DNA of 64,000 nucleotides, taken from the NCBI RefSeq assembly GCF_032681285.1, contig NZ_CP136338.1, positions 1-64,000 of the forward strand, read 5' to 3'. The stretch comes from Piscinibacter gummiphilus. GTDB lineage: Bacteria > Pseudomonadota > Gammaproteobacteria > Burkholderiales > Burkholderiaceae_C. Each line of letters opens with the position of its first letter. Positions within the stretch are counted from its first letter, which is position 1. A model generated the notes under the pieces. It did not search any database, was not told where the DNA came from, and saw nothing but the letters and a program-made list of their open reading frames with translations. Positions 10,301 through 19,500 of this stretch are shown piece by piece. The translations under genes were made by a program, and so were the position numbers.

Positions 10301-10584
10301 CCGGAACTGATCGGGAAGATTGCGCCCACCAGGCTGGAGAGCATCAACTTGCGGGGTGTGTTTCGCTTCCCGGTTGACCGCTATGCTGACCAAATCCTGC
10401 CTTCGCGGCCAAATGCATCGATAACTGGCACCAATGGATGAAACCGACCACGGTTTGACGCCACGAATCGCAGATTTGAAAGTGAACAGGAAAGTCAATG
10501 AAATCAACGATCTACCAACACCACCTCCGCGCCAGTGCTAGCTTTTCGTACCGTCACTTATTGCACTGAAAACGAGGAGACCCC
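7381..10584 (+). mobile_element. IS1071: IS1071 copy 1 (Tn3 family, 3204 bp)
   Basis: The element is exactly 3204 bases, the known IS1071 length. It starts GGGGTCTCCTCGTTTTCAGT and ends with the inverse, and the inverted similarity continues for roughly 110 bases at each end with scattered mismatches, as known for IS1071. It carries only a transposase gene and no resolvase or res site. Flanking pentamers are CTGAT on the left and GTCAA on the right, so there is no 5-bp target duplication. The edges lie in a glycosidase-like gene and an SDR gene, showing that flanks have been lost or exchanged. Confidence 0.97.
7526..10441 (+). CDS. tnpA: IS1071 transposase (Tn3-family TnpA)
   Basis: The 971-residue Tn3-type transposase starts at ATG 7526 (MQGWHTTFLGMRG), behind GAGG; this gives the published IS1071 transposase length, so the TTG four codons upstream was not used. 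The catalytic triad is visible as Asp663 in SSDMMS, Asp733 in VDTHGYTD and Glu863 in NRGE. The protein cuts and joins the IS ends by replicative transposition. Without a resolvase, cointegrates must be resolved by host recombination. The gene is intact and identical in length to the other two copies. Confidence 0.96.
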   Translation: MQGWHTTFLGMRGLPRDISDFEMKAFFTFDGAERDAINARRGDSHKLGLALHIGFLRMSGRLLGAFRVIPVALWRHLGNELGIAAPEVASLRAMYERGRTLFDHQQVACTVLGFQWMSEHQRRSLVRELRDEVARCADRDQLLVRARQWLYKNKLVIVHERAIRTLIAAALAQLEVETGTAIAASVDPATLDRWRASVSELRPDGQTQQSWLWAAPAKHSTRQISEVLERIDLLYTLDVHKHLADIPDLILRRYARRLVSRPPSAGAKIKEPARTVEVACFLRYCLFTTTDQLILMVQRRIADLWRQAAADVPATVNWAAMYKTLLGELVALSAQGAVPDAELRARLEALITETQKRKPPSRASLVREGLIDGIRPVRSLLVAIAKLPWQATGEHPAIEYLAKLQALYLKGSRKLPVEVVAPSLGMIWQVSISSPDRERAFQALEVATLFALRRAVRNGSVWIEHSLSFRGRARLFFTDERWQAESKKHYARLSLPSKAATFLKPLLARVTAGVDAVAAAARSGVLRVDDELHLSPLPAEDEDPEVTKLRAALDHRIGEVQLPEVILAVDAQVRFSWIMLGREPRSTDELLMVYAGIMAHGTSLTAVECARMIPQLSATSIRQAMRWARDERRLSQACQAVLEFMQRHPIAATWGRSDLASSDMMSMETTKRVWQARLDPRRNTPSIGIYSHVKDRWGIFHAQPFVLNERQAGVAIEGVIRQEKLETSQLAVDTHGYTDFAMSHARLLGFDLCPRLKELKQRHLFVPRGTKVPAEIAAVCEANVDVALIEKHWDSLVHLAASVMSGHASAVAALARFGSAAQGDPIYEAGVQLGRLLRTAFLADYFVKDAFRNELRRVLNRGEAVNALKRAIYTGRISPAQAKRVDEMQAVADALSLMANIVMAWNTSQMQAVLDRWSNRRQVIPPELIGKIAPTRLESINLRGVFRFPVDRYADQILPSRPNASITGTNG

Positions 10585-11241
10585 GTCAACTACGCCCGCG
10601 ATGCGGCCGCCGCCGACGCGGTGTGCGCCGCCATCCGCCAGGCCGGCGGCCAGGCCCTCGCGGTACAGGCCGATGTGGCCGACGAGGCGCAGGTGCTGGC
10701 CATGTTCGCCCGCGTCGACGCCGAGCTGCCGCCGCTCGTCGGCCTGGTCAACAACGCCGGCGTGGTCGACCTGCAGTCGCGCGTCGACGAGATGAGCGTG
10801 GCGCGCCTGCAGCGCATGTTCGGCATCAACGTCATCGGCAGCATGGTCTGCGCCCGCGAGGCGGTGCGCCGCATGTCCACCCGCCACGGCGGCGCGGGCG
10901 GGGCCATCGTCAACGTCTCGTCGGTGGCGGCCAAGCTGGGCTCGCCCGGCCTGTATGTCGACTACGCGGCGAGCAAGGGGGCGATCGACACCTTCACCGT
11001 CGGCCTGGCGCGCGAGGTGGCGACCGAGGGCGTGCGGGTGAATGGCGTGCGCCCCGGCATCATCGACACCGAGATCCACGCCTCCGGCGGCATGCCCGAT
11101 CGGGCCCAGCAGTCGATGCACATGATCCCGATGCAGCGGGTGGGTCGCGCCGACGAGATCGCCCGCGCGATCGTGTGGCTGCTGTCCGACGAGGCCAGCT
11201 ACACCACCGGCACGCTGGTCGACGTGTCGGGCGGGCGCTGA
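10585..11241 (+). pseudogene. Short-chain dehydrogenase/reductase, N-terminus removed by IS1071
   Basis: The frame is open from the IS edge at 10585 and encodes the last 218 residues of a FabG-like SDR. Visible motifs are the NNAG block (LVNNAGVVD), the catalytic Ser region (IVNVSSVAAKLG), the active-site Tyr-x-x-x-Lys in YAASKGA, and the PG motif (GVRPGIIDTE). The glycine-rich nucleotide-binding motif TGxxxGIG and first beta strand, about 35-40 residues, are absent, so the product should not bind NAD(P) normally. GTG at 10621 could start a shorter product. Substrate unknown. Confidence 0.85.
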
Positions 11242-11267
11242 GGCCAGTTCCGGTTGGGGCGAAAAAC

Positions 11268-12275
11268 TCAGAGCCCGCTGTGGAGTCGGGCGGCGCCGAT
11301 CTCGTCGGGCCGGAAGTGCTGGCGCAGCAGGGCTTCGAGCCGCTGCTGTTTGTCGACCACCTCGATCTCGGCGGCGAGCAGGGCGTTGCGTTCGCGCACG
11401 AAGCCGGGGTGGCGCAGCTCCCAGGCCTGCTTCTGCACCTCGGCCTGTTCGCGCTCGATCTCGATCACCGATCGCGCACCTTCGACGTCGACGAACTGCT
11501 TGCGCAGGTACAGCACCTCGGCGTCGCTCTCGCCTTGCTCGCGCATGCGCGCGACCTGCTTTTCCAGCGCAAACGAAAACTCCGAGCCGCCGAACTCCTG
11601 CGCCGCCACCTCGGGCGGCAGGCTCATGCGCAAGGCCATCAGGCGCTGCGCCTGCTGAGCTTCGCTGAGCCGTGGGTCGGCGAGGATCTGCGCCACCTCC
11701 GACGCGTAGAGCGCGCGGGCTTCGGGCACGGCGAAGAGCTCCTGCACCGAGACCGAGTCGAAGTGGCGGCGGCGCAGCGCCATGCTGCGGTCGAGCAGCT
11801 CGCGCGGCTGGATCGGGCCGGCCGCTTTCAGCTGCTGCAGCAGCTCGCGTTCGGCGGCGCGGTAGGCCGCGTGGCTGCGCAGCAGGCGCCAGGCGCGCTC
11901 GGCAGCCAACGGCGGCAGGTTGGCATGCAGGCGCGCCTCGCTCGGCGCGAGCGCCTGGCCGGCGGCCGGCAGCCAGCTGTCGAGCACCGCCAGGGTCTTG
12001 TGGGTCACCACCAGGCGGCCCAGCGTGTCGATGGTGAAGGGCTGGCCTTCGCGCGCCGCGCCGGTGCCGCTGTCGGTGGGCGCTTTGGGCGTGAAGTCGT
12101 CGTCGGCGATCGGGGCGTCGGGGCGCATGTAGCGCGCGCCCTCGTGCAGGGCCAGCGCCTGCGCCGAGCTGTCCAGGCGCCCGCCCGCGTCAGCGCGCGC
12201 CAGGTAGGCGGTGCCCGCCGCGACGGCGACGATGCCGGCGGTGGCCATCCAGAACGGGGTGGAGAAAGCAGCCAT
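11268..12275 (-). CDS. Lipase-foldase-like (Lif) membrane-anchored chaperone 1
   Basis: The 335-residue protein begins with an uncleaved-looking hydrophobic anchor (MAAFSTPFWMATAGIVAVAAGTAYLA). A low-complexity linker and a helical body follow. The body resembles the proteobacterial lipase chaperone family: about residues 75-100 (GQPFTIDTLGRLVVTHKTLAVLDSW) match the 'ADGxL...LRxLFDY' area, and LRRRHFDSVSVQELFAVPEARALYASEVAQI matches the 'R..YFG..A..LFG.EEA...Y' area. These foldases hold a cognate secreted lipase in the periplasm and help it fold before type II secretion. The gene lies 74 bases downstream of a secreted hydrolase gene on the same strand, as lipA-lif pairs do. Assignment to the family is good; sequence divergence is high. 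Confidence 0.75.
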   Translation of the reverse strand: MAAFSTPFWMATAGIVAVAAGTAYLARADAGGRLDSSAQALALHEGARYMRPDAPIADDDFTPKAPTDSGTGAAREGQPFTIDTLGRLVVTHKTLAVLDSWLPAAGQALAPSEARLHANLPPLAAERAWRLLRSHAAYRAAERELLQQLKAAGPIQPRELLDRSMALRRRHFDSVSVQELFAVPEARALYASEVAQILADPRLSEAQQAQRLMALRMSLPPEVAAQEFGGSEFSFALEKQVARMREQGESDAEVLYLRKQFVDVEGARSVIEIEREQAEVQKQAWELRHPGFVRERNALLAAEIEVVDKQQRLEALLRQHFRPDEIGAARLHSGL

Positions 12276-12349
12276 GGGTCAGCCCTTTCGCGGGGGTGCT
12301 TCGCGGCGGGCATGCACCCTGCGGCGCATGCCCGTTGTCACGAGGCGAC

Positions 12350-13210
12350 TCAGTGCGTCACGAAACCGTTGAGCCAGGTGAGGTTGGCCTTCAGGCCCCA
12401 GTTGGTGGAGCCGTTGCGCCAGGTGCTGTCGGTCACGCTCTGCAGGCCGGTGCAGCCGCCGACACGCTGGTAGCAGTGGTCGGCCGAGCCGTCACCGACG
12501 GCGCTGTCGCGGATCATGATCCAGCCGCTGCCGTTGGTGGCCAGGCATTCGTAGGCGAACGAGCCGCAGCTGCGCCCGGCGACCGACTCGGACGACGAGC
12601 GCACGCTGTTGACCGGGAAGCTGTCGCTCTGGCCGTTGACGATGCGCACGTTGTCCTTCGAGATCGTGTAGCCGCCGGGCGTCATGCACGAGCTCATCAG
12701 GTAGGTCGTGTACGACGTGTGCGAGCCCATGCCGTAGGCGGCACGCACGCGGGTGTCGTAGTTCTTCGCGTTGAGGGCGATCACCGAGCCCTGGCTGAAG
12801 CCGGCGACGACGATGCCCTTGGAACAGTCGGCGCTGGCGCGGGCGCACAGCTTGGAGATGGCGCTGCTGGTGGAGCCGCTGTTGTAGATGTAGCGCGCCT
12901 TCGAGAGGATCTGCGAGCAGGTGCCGAAGAGCGAGCTGTCGTACTGCACGGCGGCGGCGACGAAGCCCTTGGCGGCCATCTCGGCGACCGCGCCCATGGC
13001 CTGGGCGTTGTCATAGCTTTCGGTCGTGCCCACGGTGTAGATGAACACCGGGTGCTTGCCCGTGGCGGGCTCGGTGCCCTTGATCGAGTAGGTGGACAGG
13101 CCAGCCGAGTAGGAGCTGGTGAAGTCGCCGGCCCAGGCCGTGGCGGTGCCGAGAAGGGCGGCGGCGGCCCCGACGAAGGTGGCAGCGGTGCGGATCAGAC
13201 GAGAGTGCAT
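12350..13210 (-). CDS. Secreted alpha/beta hydrolase 1, partner of the foldase
   Basis: This is a 286-residue exported protein with a Sec signal peptide ending near TATAWAG. The nucleophile elbow is GFSQGS (Ser139), with likely catalytic Asp196 (VNGQSDSF) and His245 (GSADHCY), giving an ordinary Ser-Asp-His triad. Eight or so cysteines suggest disulfide bonds formed in the periplasm. The immediately downstream Lif-like gene suggests it is a foldase-dependent lipase or esterase, although the elbow and overall sequence differ from classical family I lipases (GHSxGG). The substrate (triglyceride, polyester or other ester) is not determined. Hydrolase 2 is a paralogue. Confidence 0.78.
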   Translation of the reverse strand: MHSRLIRTAATFVGAAAALLGTATAWAGDFTSSYSAGLSTYSIKGTEPATGKHPVFIYTVGTTESYDNAQAMGAVAEMAAKGFVAAAVQYDSSLFGTCSQILSKARYIYNSGSTSSAISKLCARASADCSKGIVVAGFSQGSVIALNAKNYDTRVRAAYGMGSHTSYTTYLMSSCMTPGGYTISKDNVRIVNGQSDSFPVNSVRSSSESVAGRSCGSFAYECLATNGSGWIMIRDSAVGDGSADHCYQRVGGCTGLQSVTDSTWRNGSTNWGLKANLTWLNGFVTH

Positions 13211-13469
13211 ACGACGATCTCCATTGGGTGGGTGCCGGGCGGCGTCTCTGGCTTCCGCCCTCTTGTTGCCCTGAGACAGTTCAGGGTGGAGTCAATGTTG
13301 CACGGTAGTCCTGGCCGAAAACACAGGGAAAGCCCTTGGTTTGCGAGGGCTTGCTGAGGTTTTTGCCCGGTTGTGCAATCTTTCCGCTGGCCAATATTCG
13401 TCGGGTGTGCAGTTTTGTGGGGTGTGGGGTGAATGCCACCCCGGGCACGGAAGCGCGCCGCGCCGCAGG

Positions 13470-14345
13470 TCAGCGGCGTTCCACGACCACCGGCACGAGC
13501 TTCAGGGCCTCGCGGATGCGCGCGGCCGCATCGGTGGCTTCGCCGCGTGAGCCATAAGGCCCGGCCTGCAGGCGGAAGAGCTGCGGCTCGCCGATGACCG
13601 CCAGGCGAGGCGACAGCCAGTCCAGTTCGCCGGCCACTTGGCGCTGGAACTGTTCGGCCCCGTCGCGCTGGCGGAAGGCGCCCAGCTGCACCCAGAAGCC
13701 CGGGGCGACCGGCTCGGCGCGGTCGCTGCCATCGGTGCGGGCCGTGGCGACCGGCTCCGCCGCCTCGGGCGGGCCGTCGGCTTTCCAGGCGCCGCTTCGG
13801 ATCTGCTCGTGCGTGAGCCGTTCCACCTCCACCGGCGCCACGCCGTTCAGCACGCCCAGGCGCAGCGCGGCGGTGTAGCTGAGGTCGATCACCCGGTCGG
13901 CGTGGAAGGGGCCTCGGTCGTTCACGCGCACGATCACCTCGCGCCCGTTGGCCGGGTTGCGCACCCGGGCGTAGCTCGGCAGCGGCATGGTCTTGTGCGC
14001 CGCGCTCATCGCATACATGTCGTAGGGCTCGCCGCTCGCCGTGGGCCGGCCGTGGAACTTGCGGCCATACCAGGACGCGAGGCCCTTCTCGGCCATCGGC
14101 TTGTCGGTCGTGACCGGCGTGTAGCTGCGCCCGTTCACCGTGTAGGGCTTGTTGGGGCCGCCGCTGCGGATGGGCTCGACCCGGGGCTGCGCATCGGGGG
14201 TCTTGTCGAGGCCGCTGGGCGGCTTGGCCTCGGGGCCGTCGCGGGTGGGGGTGGAGCTGCAGGCGGCGAGCAGTGCCAGCAGGAAGGCCGTCGCGGCCTG
14301 GGTCAGCCGGAGGGAGATGGGAGCGCCGAGCGGTGAGGCGTGCAT
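13470..14345 (-). CDS. rlpA: RlpA-like septal ring lytic transglycosylase with SPOR domain
   Basis: The 291-residue lipoprotein has a signal peptide with lipobox LLAAC. A double-psi beta-barrel RlpA domain is recognised by KGLASWYGRKFHGRPTASGEPYDMYAMSAAH and ARVRNPANGREVIVRVNDRGPFHADRVIDLS. A C-terminal SPOR domain (about residues 215-291, FWVQLGAFRQRDGAEQFQRQ...) binds denuded glycan at the septum. RlpA cuts naked peptidoglycan strands during daughter-cell separation. ATG at 14345 gives the lipoprotein start. It lies between the two hydrolase units on the same strand, so this stretch looks chromosomal in origin. Confidence 0.9.
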   Translation of the reverse strand: MHASPLGAPISLRLTQAATAFLLALLAACSSTPTRDGPEAKPPSGLDKTPDAQPRVEPIRSGGPNKPYTVNGRSYTPVTTDKPMAEKGLASWYGRKFHGRPTASGEPYDMYAMSAAHKTMPLPSYARVRNPANGREVIVRVNDRGPFHADRVIDLSYTAALRLGVLNGVAPVEVERLTHEQIRSGAWKADGPPEAAEPVATARTDGSDRAEPVAPGFWVQLGAFRQRDGAEQFQRQVAGELDWLSPRLAVIGEPQLFRLQAGPYGSRGEATDAAARIREALKLVPVVVERR

Positions 14346-14420
14346 GCCGAAAATTCTGGCAGACACCTCACCGCTGCGGACGGCCCGCCCCACACGAGGT
14401 AGGGCGAGGCCACGGAGGTG

Positions 14421-15305
14421 TCAGGGCGTGACGAAGCTCTTCAGCCAGTTCTGGTTGGCGTTCATCTGCCAGGCGGCGCTGCCGGTGCGGAAGCCGCTGT
14501 CGATGCCGCTTGGCGTGGTGCAGCCGCCGACCATCATGTAGCAGTGGTCGGCCGAGCCGTCTTGCACTTCGCTGCCGCGCACGATGTACCAGCCGCTGCC
14601 GTTGCTGCGGAAGCACGAGTACGCGCTGCTGCCGCACGAGAGGCCGGTGATCGCCTGGTTGGCAGTGCGCACGTTGCTCGCGGTCGGGCCGACGAAGGTG
14701 TCGGACTCGCCGTTGACGAGGCGGATGCGGTCGGCCGCCTGGGTGTGGCCGCCGTTGTTCATGCACGAGCTGAGGTTGTAGATGGAGTAGTTGGTGCCGG
14801 CGCCCTGGCCGTACGAGGCGCGCACGCGGCTGTCGTAGTTCTTCGCCAGCACCGAGATGATCGAACCCTGGCTCAGGCCGCCGGTGACCACGCCCTTGGA
14901 GCAGTCGGCCTTGCTGCGCGCGCACAGCTTGGCGATCGCGCTGTTGCTGCTGCCGCTGTTGAAGATGCAGCGCGCCTTGGTGCCGATGCTGGAGCAGGAG
15001 CCGAAGCTGCCGTTCGAGTACTCCACCGTGGCGGCGACGAAGCCCTTGTTGGCCATCGCCTGCACCTGCGTCATTGCCAGTTCGCCGTCGTAGGTCTCGC
15101 CGGTGCCGACGATGTGCACGTACACCGGGTACTTGCCCGTGGCGCTGGGCTCGTAGCCTTTGACGGTGTAGGTGCTGCCGCACAGGCTGGTGGTGCCGCC
15201 GCGGTAGGTGGTCGTGAATGAACTCTGCGCGAAGGCGCTGACGCTCAGCGAGGTGGCACACACGGCGAGGCCGAGTTGCAGCAGGCGTTTTCCGAAGGTC
15301 TTCAT
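14421..15305 (-). CDS. Secreted alpha/beta hydrolase 2, paralogue of hydrolase 1
   Basis: The 294-residue exported protein has a signal peptide ending at SAFAQ and a good ribosome binding site (AGGAG). The nucleophile elbow is GLSQGS (Ser145), with Asp202 (VNGESDTF) and His254 (GSADHCY). It aligns end to end with hydrolase 1, including the C-terminal NWLKSFVT block. It lies 56 bases downstream of foldase gene 2, in the order hydrolase 3 fragment, foldase 2, hydrolase 2. It is therefore likely another foldase-assisted secreted esterase or lipase with a different specificity. Substrate unknown. Confidence 0.77.
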   Translation of the reverse strand: MKTFGKRLLQLGLAVCATSLSVSAFAQSSFTTTYRGGTTSLCGSTYTVKGYEPSATGKYPVYVHIVGTGETYDGELAMTQVQAMANKGFVAATVEYSNGSFGSCSSIGTKARCIFNSGSSNSAIAKLCARSKADCSKGVVTGGLSQGSIISVLAKNYDSRVRASYGQGAGTNYSIYNLSSCMNNGGHTQAADRIRLVNGESDTFVGPTASNVRTANQAITGLSCGSSAYSCFRSNGSGWYIVRGSEVQDGSADHCYMMVGGCTTPSGIDSGFRTGSAAWQMNANQNWLKSFVTP

Positions 15306-15361
15306 CTGGTTGTCTCCTGGTGGGTGTCGAACGGGTAAGCGGTGAACGGAACGAGGGCGCC

Positions 15362-16363
15362 TCAGTGCAGGCCCAGGCTGCGGGCTTCATGGAGCTGCTC
15401 GCCCTGGAAGTGCTGCTGCAGCAGCTCGTCGAGCAGGGCCGCGCGCTCGGGGCTGTCGAACGGGTGGGCCGCAAAGAGCGCCTCGCGCTGGCGCACGAAG
15501 GCGGGGTGGCGCAGCGACCAGGCCTGGCGGCGGGTGTCGAGCTGCTCGCGCTCGAGTTCGACCGGCGACTTCGCGCCCTCGACGTCGACGAACTGCCGGC
15601 GGCGGAACACCACCTCGTCGTCGCTCTCGCCCTCGTCGCGCATCTGCGCGGCGATGCGCTCCATCGCGACCGAGAACTCGGTGCCGGCGAACTCCTGCGC
15701 GGCCACCTCGGGTGGCAGGCCCATGCGCAGGGCGAACAGGCGCTGCGCCTGCTGCGCCTCGGTGAGGCTGGTGTCGGCAAAGATGCGCGCCGCTTCGCTC
15801 GCATAGATCGCACGCGCTTCCTGCACGCCGAAGAGCTCTTGCACCGTCACCGTGTCGAAATGACGGCGGCGCAGCGCCATGGTCTTGTCGAGCAGCTCGC
15901 GTGGCGGCACGGCGCCGTGTGCCTTCAGCTCGCGCAGCATCTCGCGCTCGGCGTCGCGGTAGGCGGCGTAGCGCTGCAGCAGCGGCCAGGCCCGCTCGGC
16001 GGCCAGCGGCGGCAGTTCGGCGCGCAGGCGCGGTTCGAGCGGTGCCAGCGGCTGGCCGCGGGCCACGAGCGCCAGCCAGCTGTCGAGCACCGGCAGGGTC
16101 TTGGCGCTGACGACCAGGCGCCCGAGCGCGTCGACGGTGAACGGGCTGCCGGCGCGCAGGGCGGGCGGTGGTGTGGCCGCGGTGTCGTCCGCCTCGGCGG
16201 GCAGCATCACGTCGGCCAGGCGCGCGCTGCGGTCGGGCGGAGCGCCCAGCGAATGGACGGGGTCGTGGCCTTCGTCGGACGGGTGCGCCAGGTACGACAC
16301 ACCGGCGGCGAGCGCCGCGACGCTGGCGACGGCCGCCCAGAACGGGGTGGAGAAGGCAGCCAT
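15362..16363 (-). CDS. Lipase-foldase-like (Lif) membrane-anchored chaperone 2
   Basis: The 333-residue protein is a clear paralogue of foldase 1: the same start (MAAFSTPFW + hydrophobic anchor) and the same blocks GSPFTVDALGRLVVSAKTLPVLDSW and LRRRHFDTVTVQELFGVQEARAIYASEAARI. ATG at 16363 with AAAGG upstream was preferred to an earlier in-frame ATG, because it matches foldase 1 exactly. It sits between the 3' remnant of hydrolase 3 and hydrolase 2, so it may serve both. It would act in the periplasm, tethered to the inner membrane. Confidence 0.75.
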   Translation of the reverse strand: MAAFSTPFWAAVASVAALAAGVSYLAHPSDEGHDPVHSLGAPPDRSARLADVMLPAEADDTAATPPPALRAGSPFTVDALGRLVVSAKTLPVLDSWLALVARGQPLAPLEPRLRAELPPLAAERAWPLLQRYAAYRDAEREMLRELKAHGAVPPRELLDKTMALRRRHFDTVTVQELFGVQEARAIYASEAARIFADTSLTEAQQAQRLFALRMGLPPEVAAQEFAGTEFSVAMERIAAQMRDEGESDDEVVFRRRQFVDVEGAKSPVELEREQLDTRRQAWSLRHPAFVRQREALFAAHPFDSPERAALLDELLQQHFQGEQLHEARSLGLH

Positions 16364-16458
16364 CGGCGGACCTTTCTCGTGGTGGGTGGAGATCAAAACG
16401 TGCCGGCGCTGCGGCCCCAGGCGAGGCCGCAGCGCGCGTCACGACGGGCGGGTCGGGC

Positions 16459-16581
16459 TCAGTGCGTCACGAAGCCGTTGAGCCAGTTCAGGTTGGCCTT
16501 CAGGCCCCAGTTGGTGGAGCCGTTGCGCCAGGTGCTGTCGGTCGTGCTCTGCAGGCCCACGCAGCCTCCGACGCGCTGGTA
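16459..16581 (-). pseudogene. Last 40 codons of a third secreted hydrolase, cut by IS1071
   Basis: From the IS edge at 16581 to the stop at 16459 the minus strand encodes 40 residues, YQRVGGCVGLQS... to ...NWLNGFVTH. These are identical to the end of hydrolase 1 at 37 of 40 positions. The remainder, including the whole catalytic triad, has been removed by IS1071 copy 2. It shows that a hydrolase-1-type gene once preceded foldase 2, so the locus held two hydrolase-foldase pairs plus hydrolase 2. Confidence 0.9.
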
Positions 16582-19500
16582 GGGGTCTCCTCGTTTTCAG
16601 TGCAATAAGTGACGGTACGCAAAGCTAGCACTGGCGCGGGGGTGGTCTGGGTAGACCGTTGATTTCATTGACTTTCCTGTTCGCTTTGTAAACGGGTATG
16701 GTGGCCTCCCACTTTTGAGGTTCACGATGCAGGGTTGGCACACAACGTTTTTGGGGATGCGTGGGCTCCCCCGCGATATCAGCGACTTCGAGATGAAGGC
16801 ATTTTTCACCTTCGATGGTGCCGAGCGCGACGCAATCAATGCACGCCGAGGTGATTCCCACAAGCTTGGTCTGGCGCTCCATATTGGTTTCCTGCGCATG
16901 AGTGGGCGTTTGCTCGGTGCCTTTCGGGTAATTCCAGTAGCCTTGTGGCGCCACCTTGGCAACGAGCTTGGCATTGCAGCACCAGAAGTCGCCTCGCTGA
17001 GAGCCATGTATGAACGCGGGCGCACGCTATTCGATCACCAACAAGTAGCCTGCACGGTCCTTGGATTCCAGTGGATGAGCGAGCACCAGCGCCGCTCACT
17101 GGTACGTGAACTGCGCGACGAAGTGGCGCGCTGCGCCGACCGCGATCAGCTACTCGTGCGGGCGCGTCAATGGCTGTACAAGAACAAGCTGGTGATCGTG
17201 CACGAGCGGGCAATTCGGACACTGATTGCGGCGGCACTTGCCCAGCTTGAAGTTGAAACAGGCACCGCCATCGCCGCCAGCGTTGATCCAGCAACACTTG
17301 ATCGCTGGCGAGCCTCAGTTTCAGAGCTGCGCCCAGATGGACAAACCCAGCAGAGTTGGCTATGGGCTGCACCGGCGAAACACTCAACCCGCCAAATCAG
17401 CGAGGTACTGGAGCGCATCGACCTGCTTTACACGCTGGACGTTCATAAGCACCTGGCAGACATCCCCGATCTCATCTTGCGCCGCTACGCGCGCCGACTT
17501 GTCTCCAGGCCGCCCTCAGCCGGAGCCAAGATCAAAGAGCCAGCGCGCACCGTGGAGGTCGCATGCTTTCTTCGGTATTGCCTGTTCACCACCACAGACC
17601 AGTTGATCCTTATGGTGCAGCGCCGGATCGCCGATCTGTGGCGTCAGGCTGCCGCCGATGTCCCCGCTACCGTCAATTGGGCCGCAATGTACAAAACGCT
17701 GCTCGGCGAACTTGTTGCCTTGAGCGCGCAAGGTGCGGTGCCAGATGCTGAGTTGCGTGCCCGTCTTGAAGCCTTGATCACCGAAACCCAGAAACGCAAA
17801 CCACCGAGCAGGGCCTCCCTGGTCCGCGAGGGATTGATTGATGGAATTCGCCCCGTGCGGTCGTTGCTCGTCGCCATTGCAAAGCTGCCCTGGCAGGCCA
17901 CCGGCGAGCATCCTGCCATCGAGTACCTTGCCAAGCTGCAAGCTTTATATCTCAAAGGATCCAGAAAGCTGCCAGTTGAAGTGGTGGCACCAAGTCTGGG
18001 AATGATCTGGCAGGTTTCGATCTCCAGCCCAGACCGGGAACGGGCGTTTCAGGCGTTGGAGGTGGCCACCCTGTTTGCCCTGCGCCGCGCGGTGCGCAAT
18101 GGCTCGGTCTGGATTGAGCACAGCCTGAGCTTTCGGGGTCGTGCGCGCTTGTTCTTCACGGACGAGCGTTGGCAGGCAGAGTCCAAGAAACACTATGCCC
18201 GTCTATCGTTACCCAGCAAGGCTGCCACTTTCTTGAAGCCTTTGCTGGCCAGAGTAACTGCCGGTGTCGATGCGGTGGCCGCTGCAGCCCGCAGTGGCGT
18301 ACTGCGCGTGGATGATGAACTCCATTTGTCGCCATTGCCCGCAGAGGACGAAGACCCAGAAGTGACCAAGCTGCGCGCGGCTTTGGATCACCGCATCGGT
18401 GAGGTTCAATTGCCGGAAGTGATTCTGGCCGTTGACGCCCAGGTGCGCTTTAGCTGGATCATGCTCGGACGTGAGCCGCGCTCTACCGACGAGCTGCTGA
18501 TGGTCTATGCCGGCATCATGGCCCACGGCACCAGTCTGACTGCGGTCGAATGCGCGCGCATGATTCCGCAATTGTCTGCCACCAGCATTCGCCAGGCCAT
18601 GCGCTGGGCGCGGGACGAACGGCGTCTGAGCCAGGCCTGCCAGGCTGTGCTGGAATTCATGCAGCGACACCCGATTGCCGCCACCTGGGGGCGGTCCGAT
18701 TTGGCATCTTCTGACATGATGAGCATGGAGACCACCAAACGGGTGTGGCAAGCCCGGCTTGATCCTCGGCGCAACACACCTTCCATTGGAATCTACTCCC
18801 ATGTAAAAGACCGGTGGGGCATCTTCCATGCGCAGCCCTTTGTGCTCAATGAGCGCCAGGCGGGCGTGGCCATTGAAGGTGTCATCCGCCAAGAAAAGCT
18901 GGAGACCAGCCAGCTTGCTGTGGATACCCATGGCTACACCGACTTTGCCATGTCACATGCCCGTTTGCTTGGTTTTGATCTTTGCCCGCGGTTGAAGGAA
19001 CTCAAACAGCGCCACCTCTTTGTGCCACGCGGCACCAAAGTGCCCGCAGAAATCGCTGCGGTGTGCGAAGCCAATGTCGACGTCGCTTTGATCGAAAAGC
19101 ATTGGGATAGTCTGGTGCACCTGGCAGCCTCGGTCATGAGCGGACATGCCAGTGCGGTGGCAGCTCTTGCGCGGTTCGGTTCTGCCGCCCAGGGCGATCC
19201 AATCTATGAGGCTGGCGTGCAATTGGGGCGGTTGCTGCGTACGGCGTTTTTGGCTGACTACTTTGTCAAGGACGCTTTCAGGAACGAGTTGCGCCGGGTG
19301 CTCAATCGGGGCGAGGCTGTTAACGCCCTCAAGCGCGCCATTTATACCGGCCGGATCAGCCCGGCGCAGGCCAAACGTGTCGATGAAATGCAGGCTGTGG
19401 CCGATGCGTTGAGCCTGATGGCCAACATCGTGATGGCGTGGAATACCTCACAGATGCAGGCGGTCCTGGATCGCTGGTCGAACCGCCGCCAGGTCATTCC

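Noticed and set aside
10623..12473. Plus-strand frame of 616 codons across the SDR and foldase genes
   Set aside because: It has extreme Arg/Ala composition and overlaps two real genes on different strands, so it is a codon-bias artefact.
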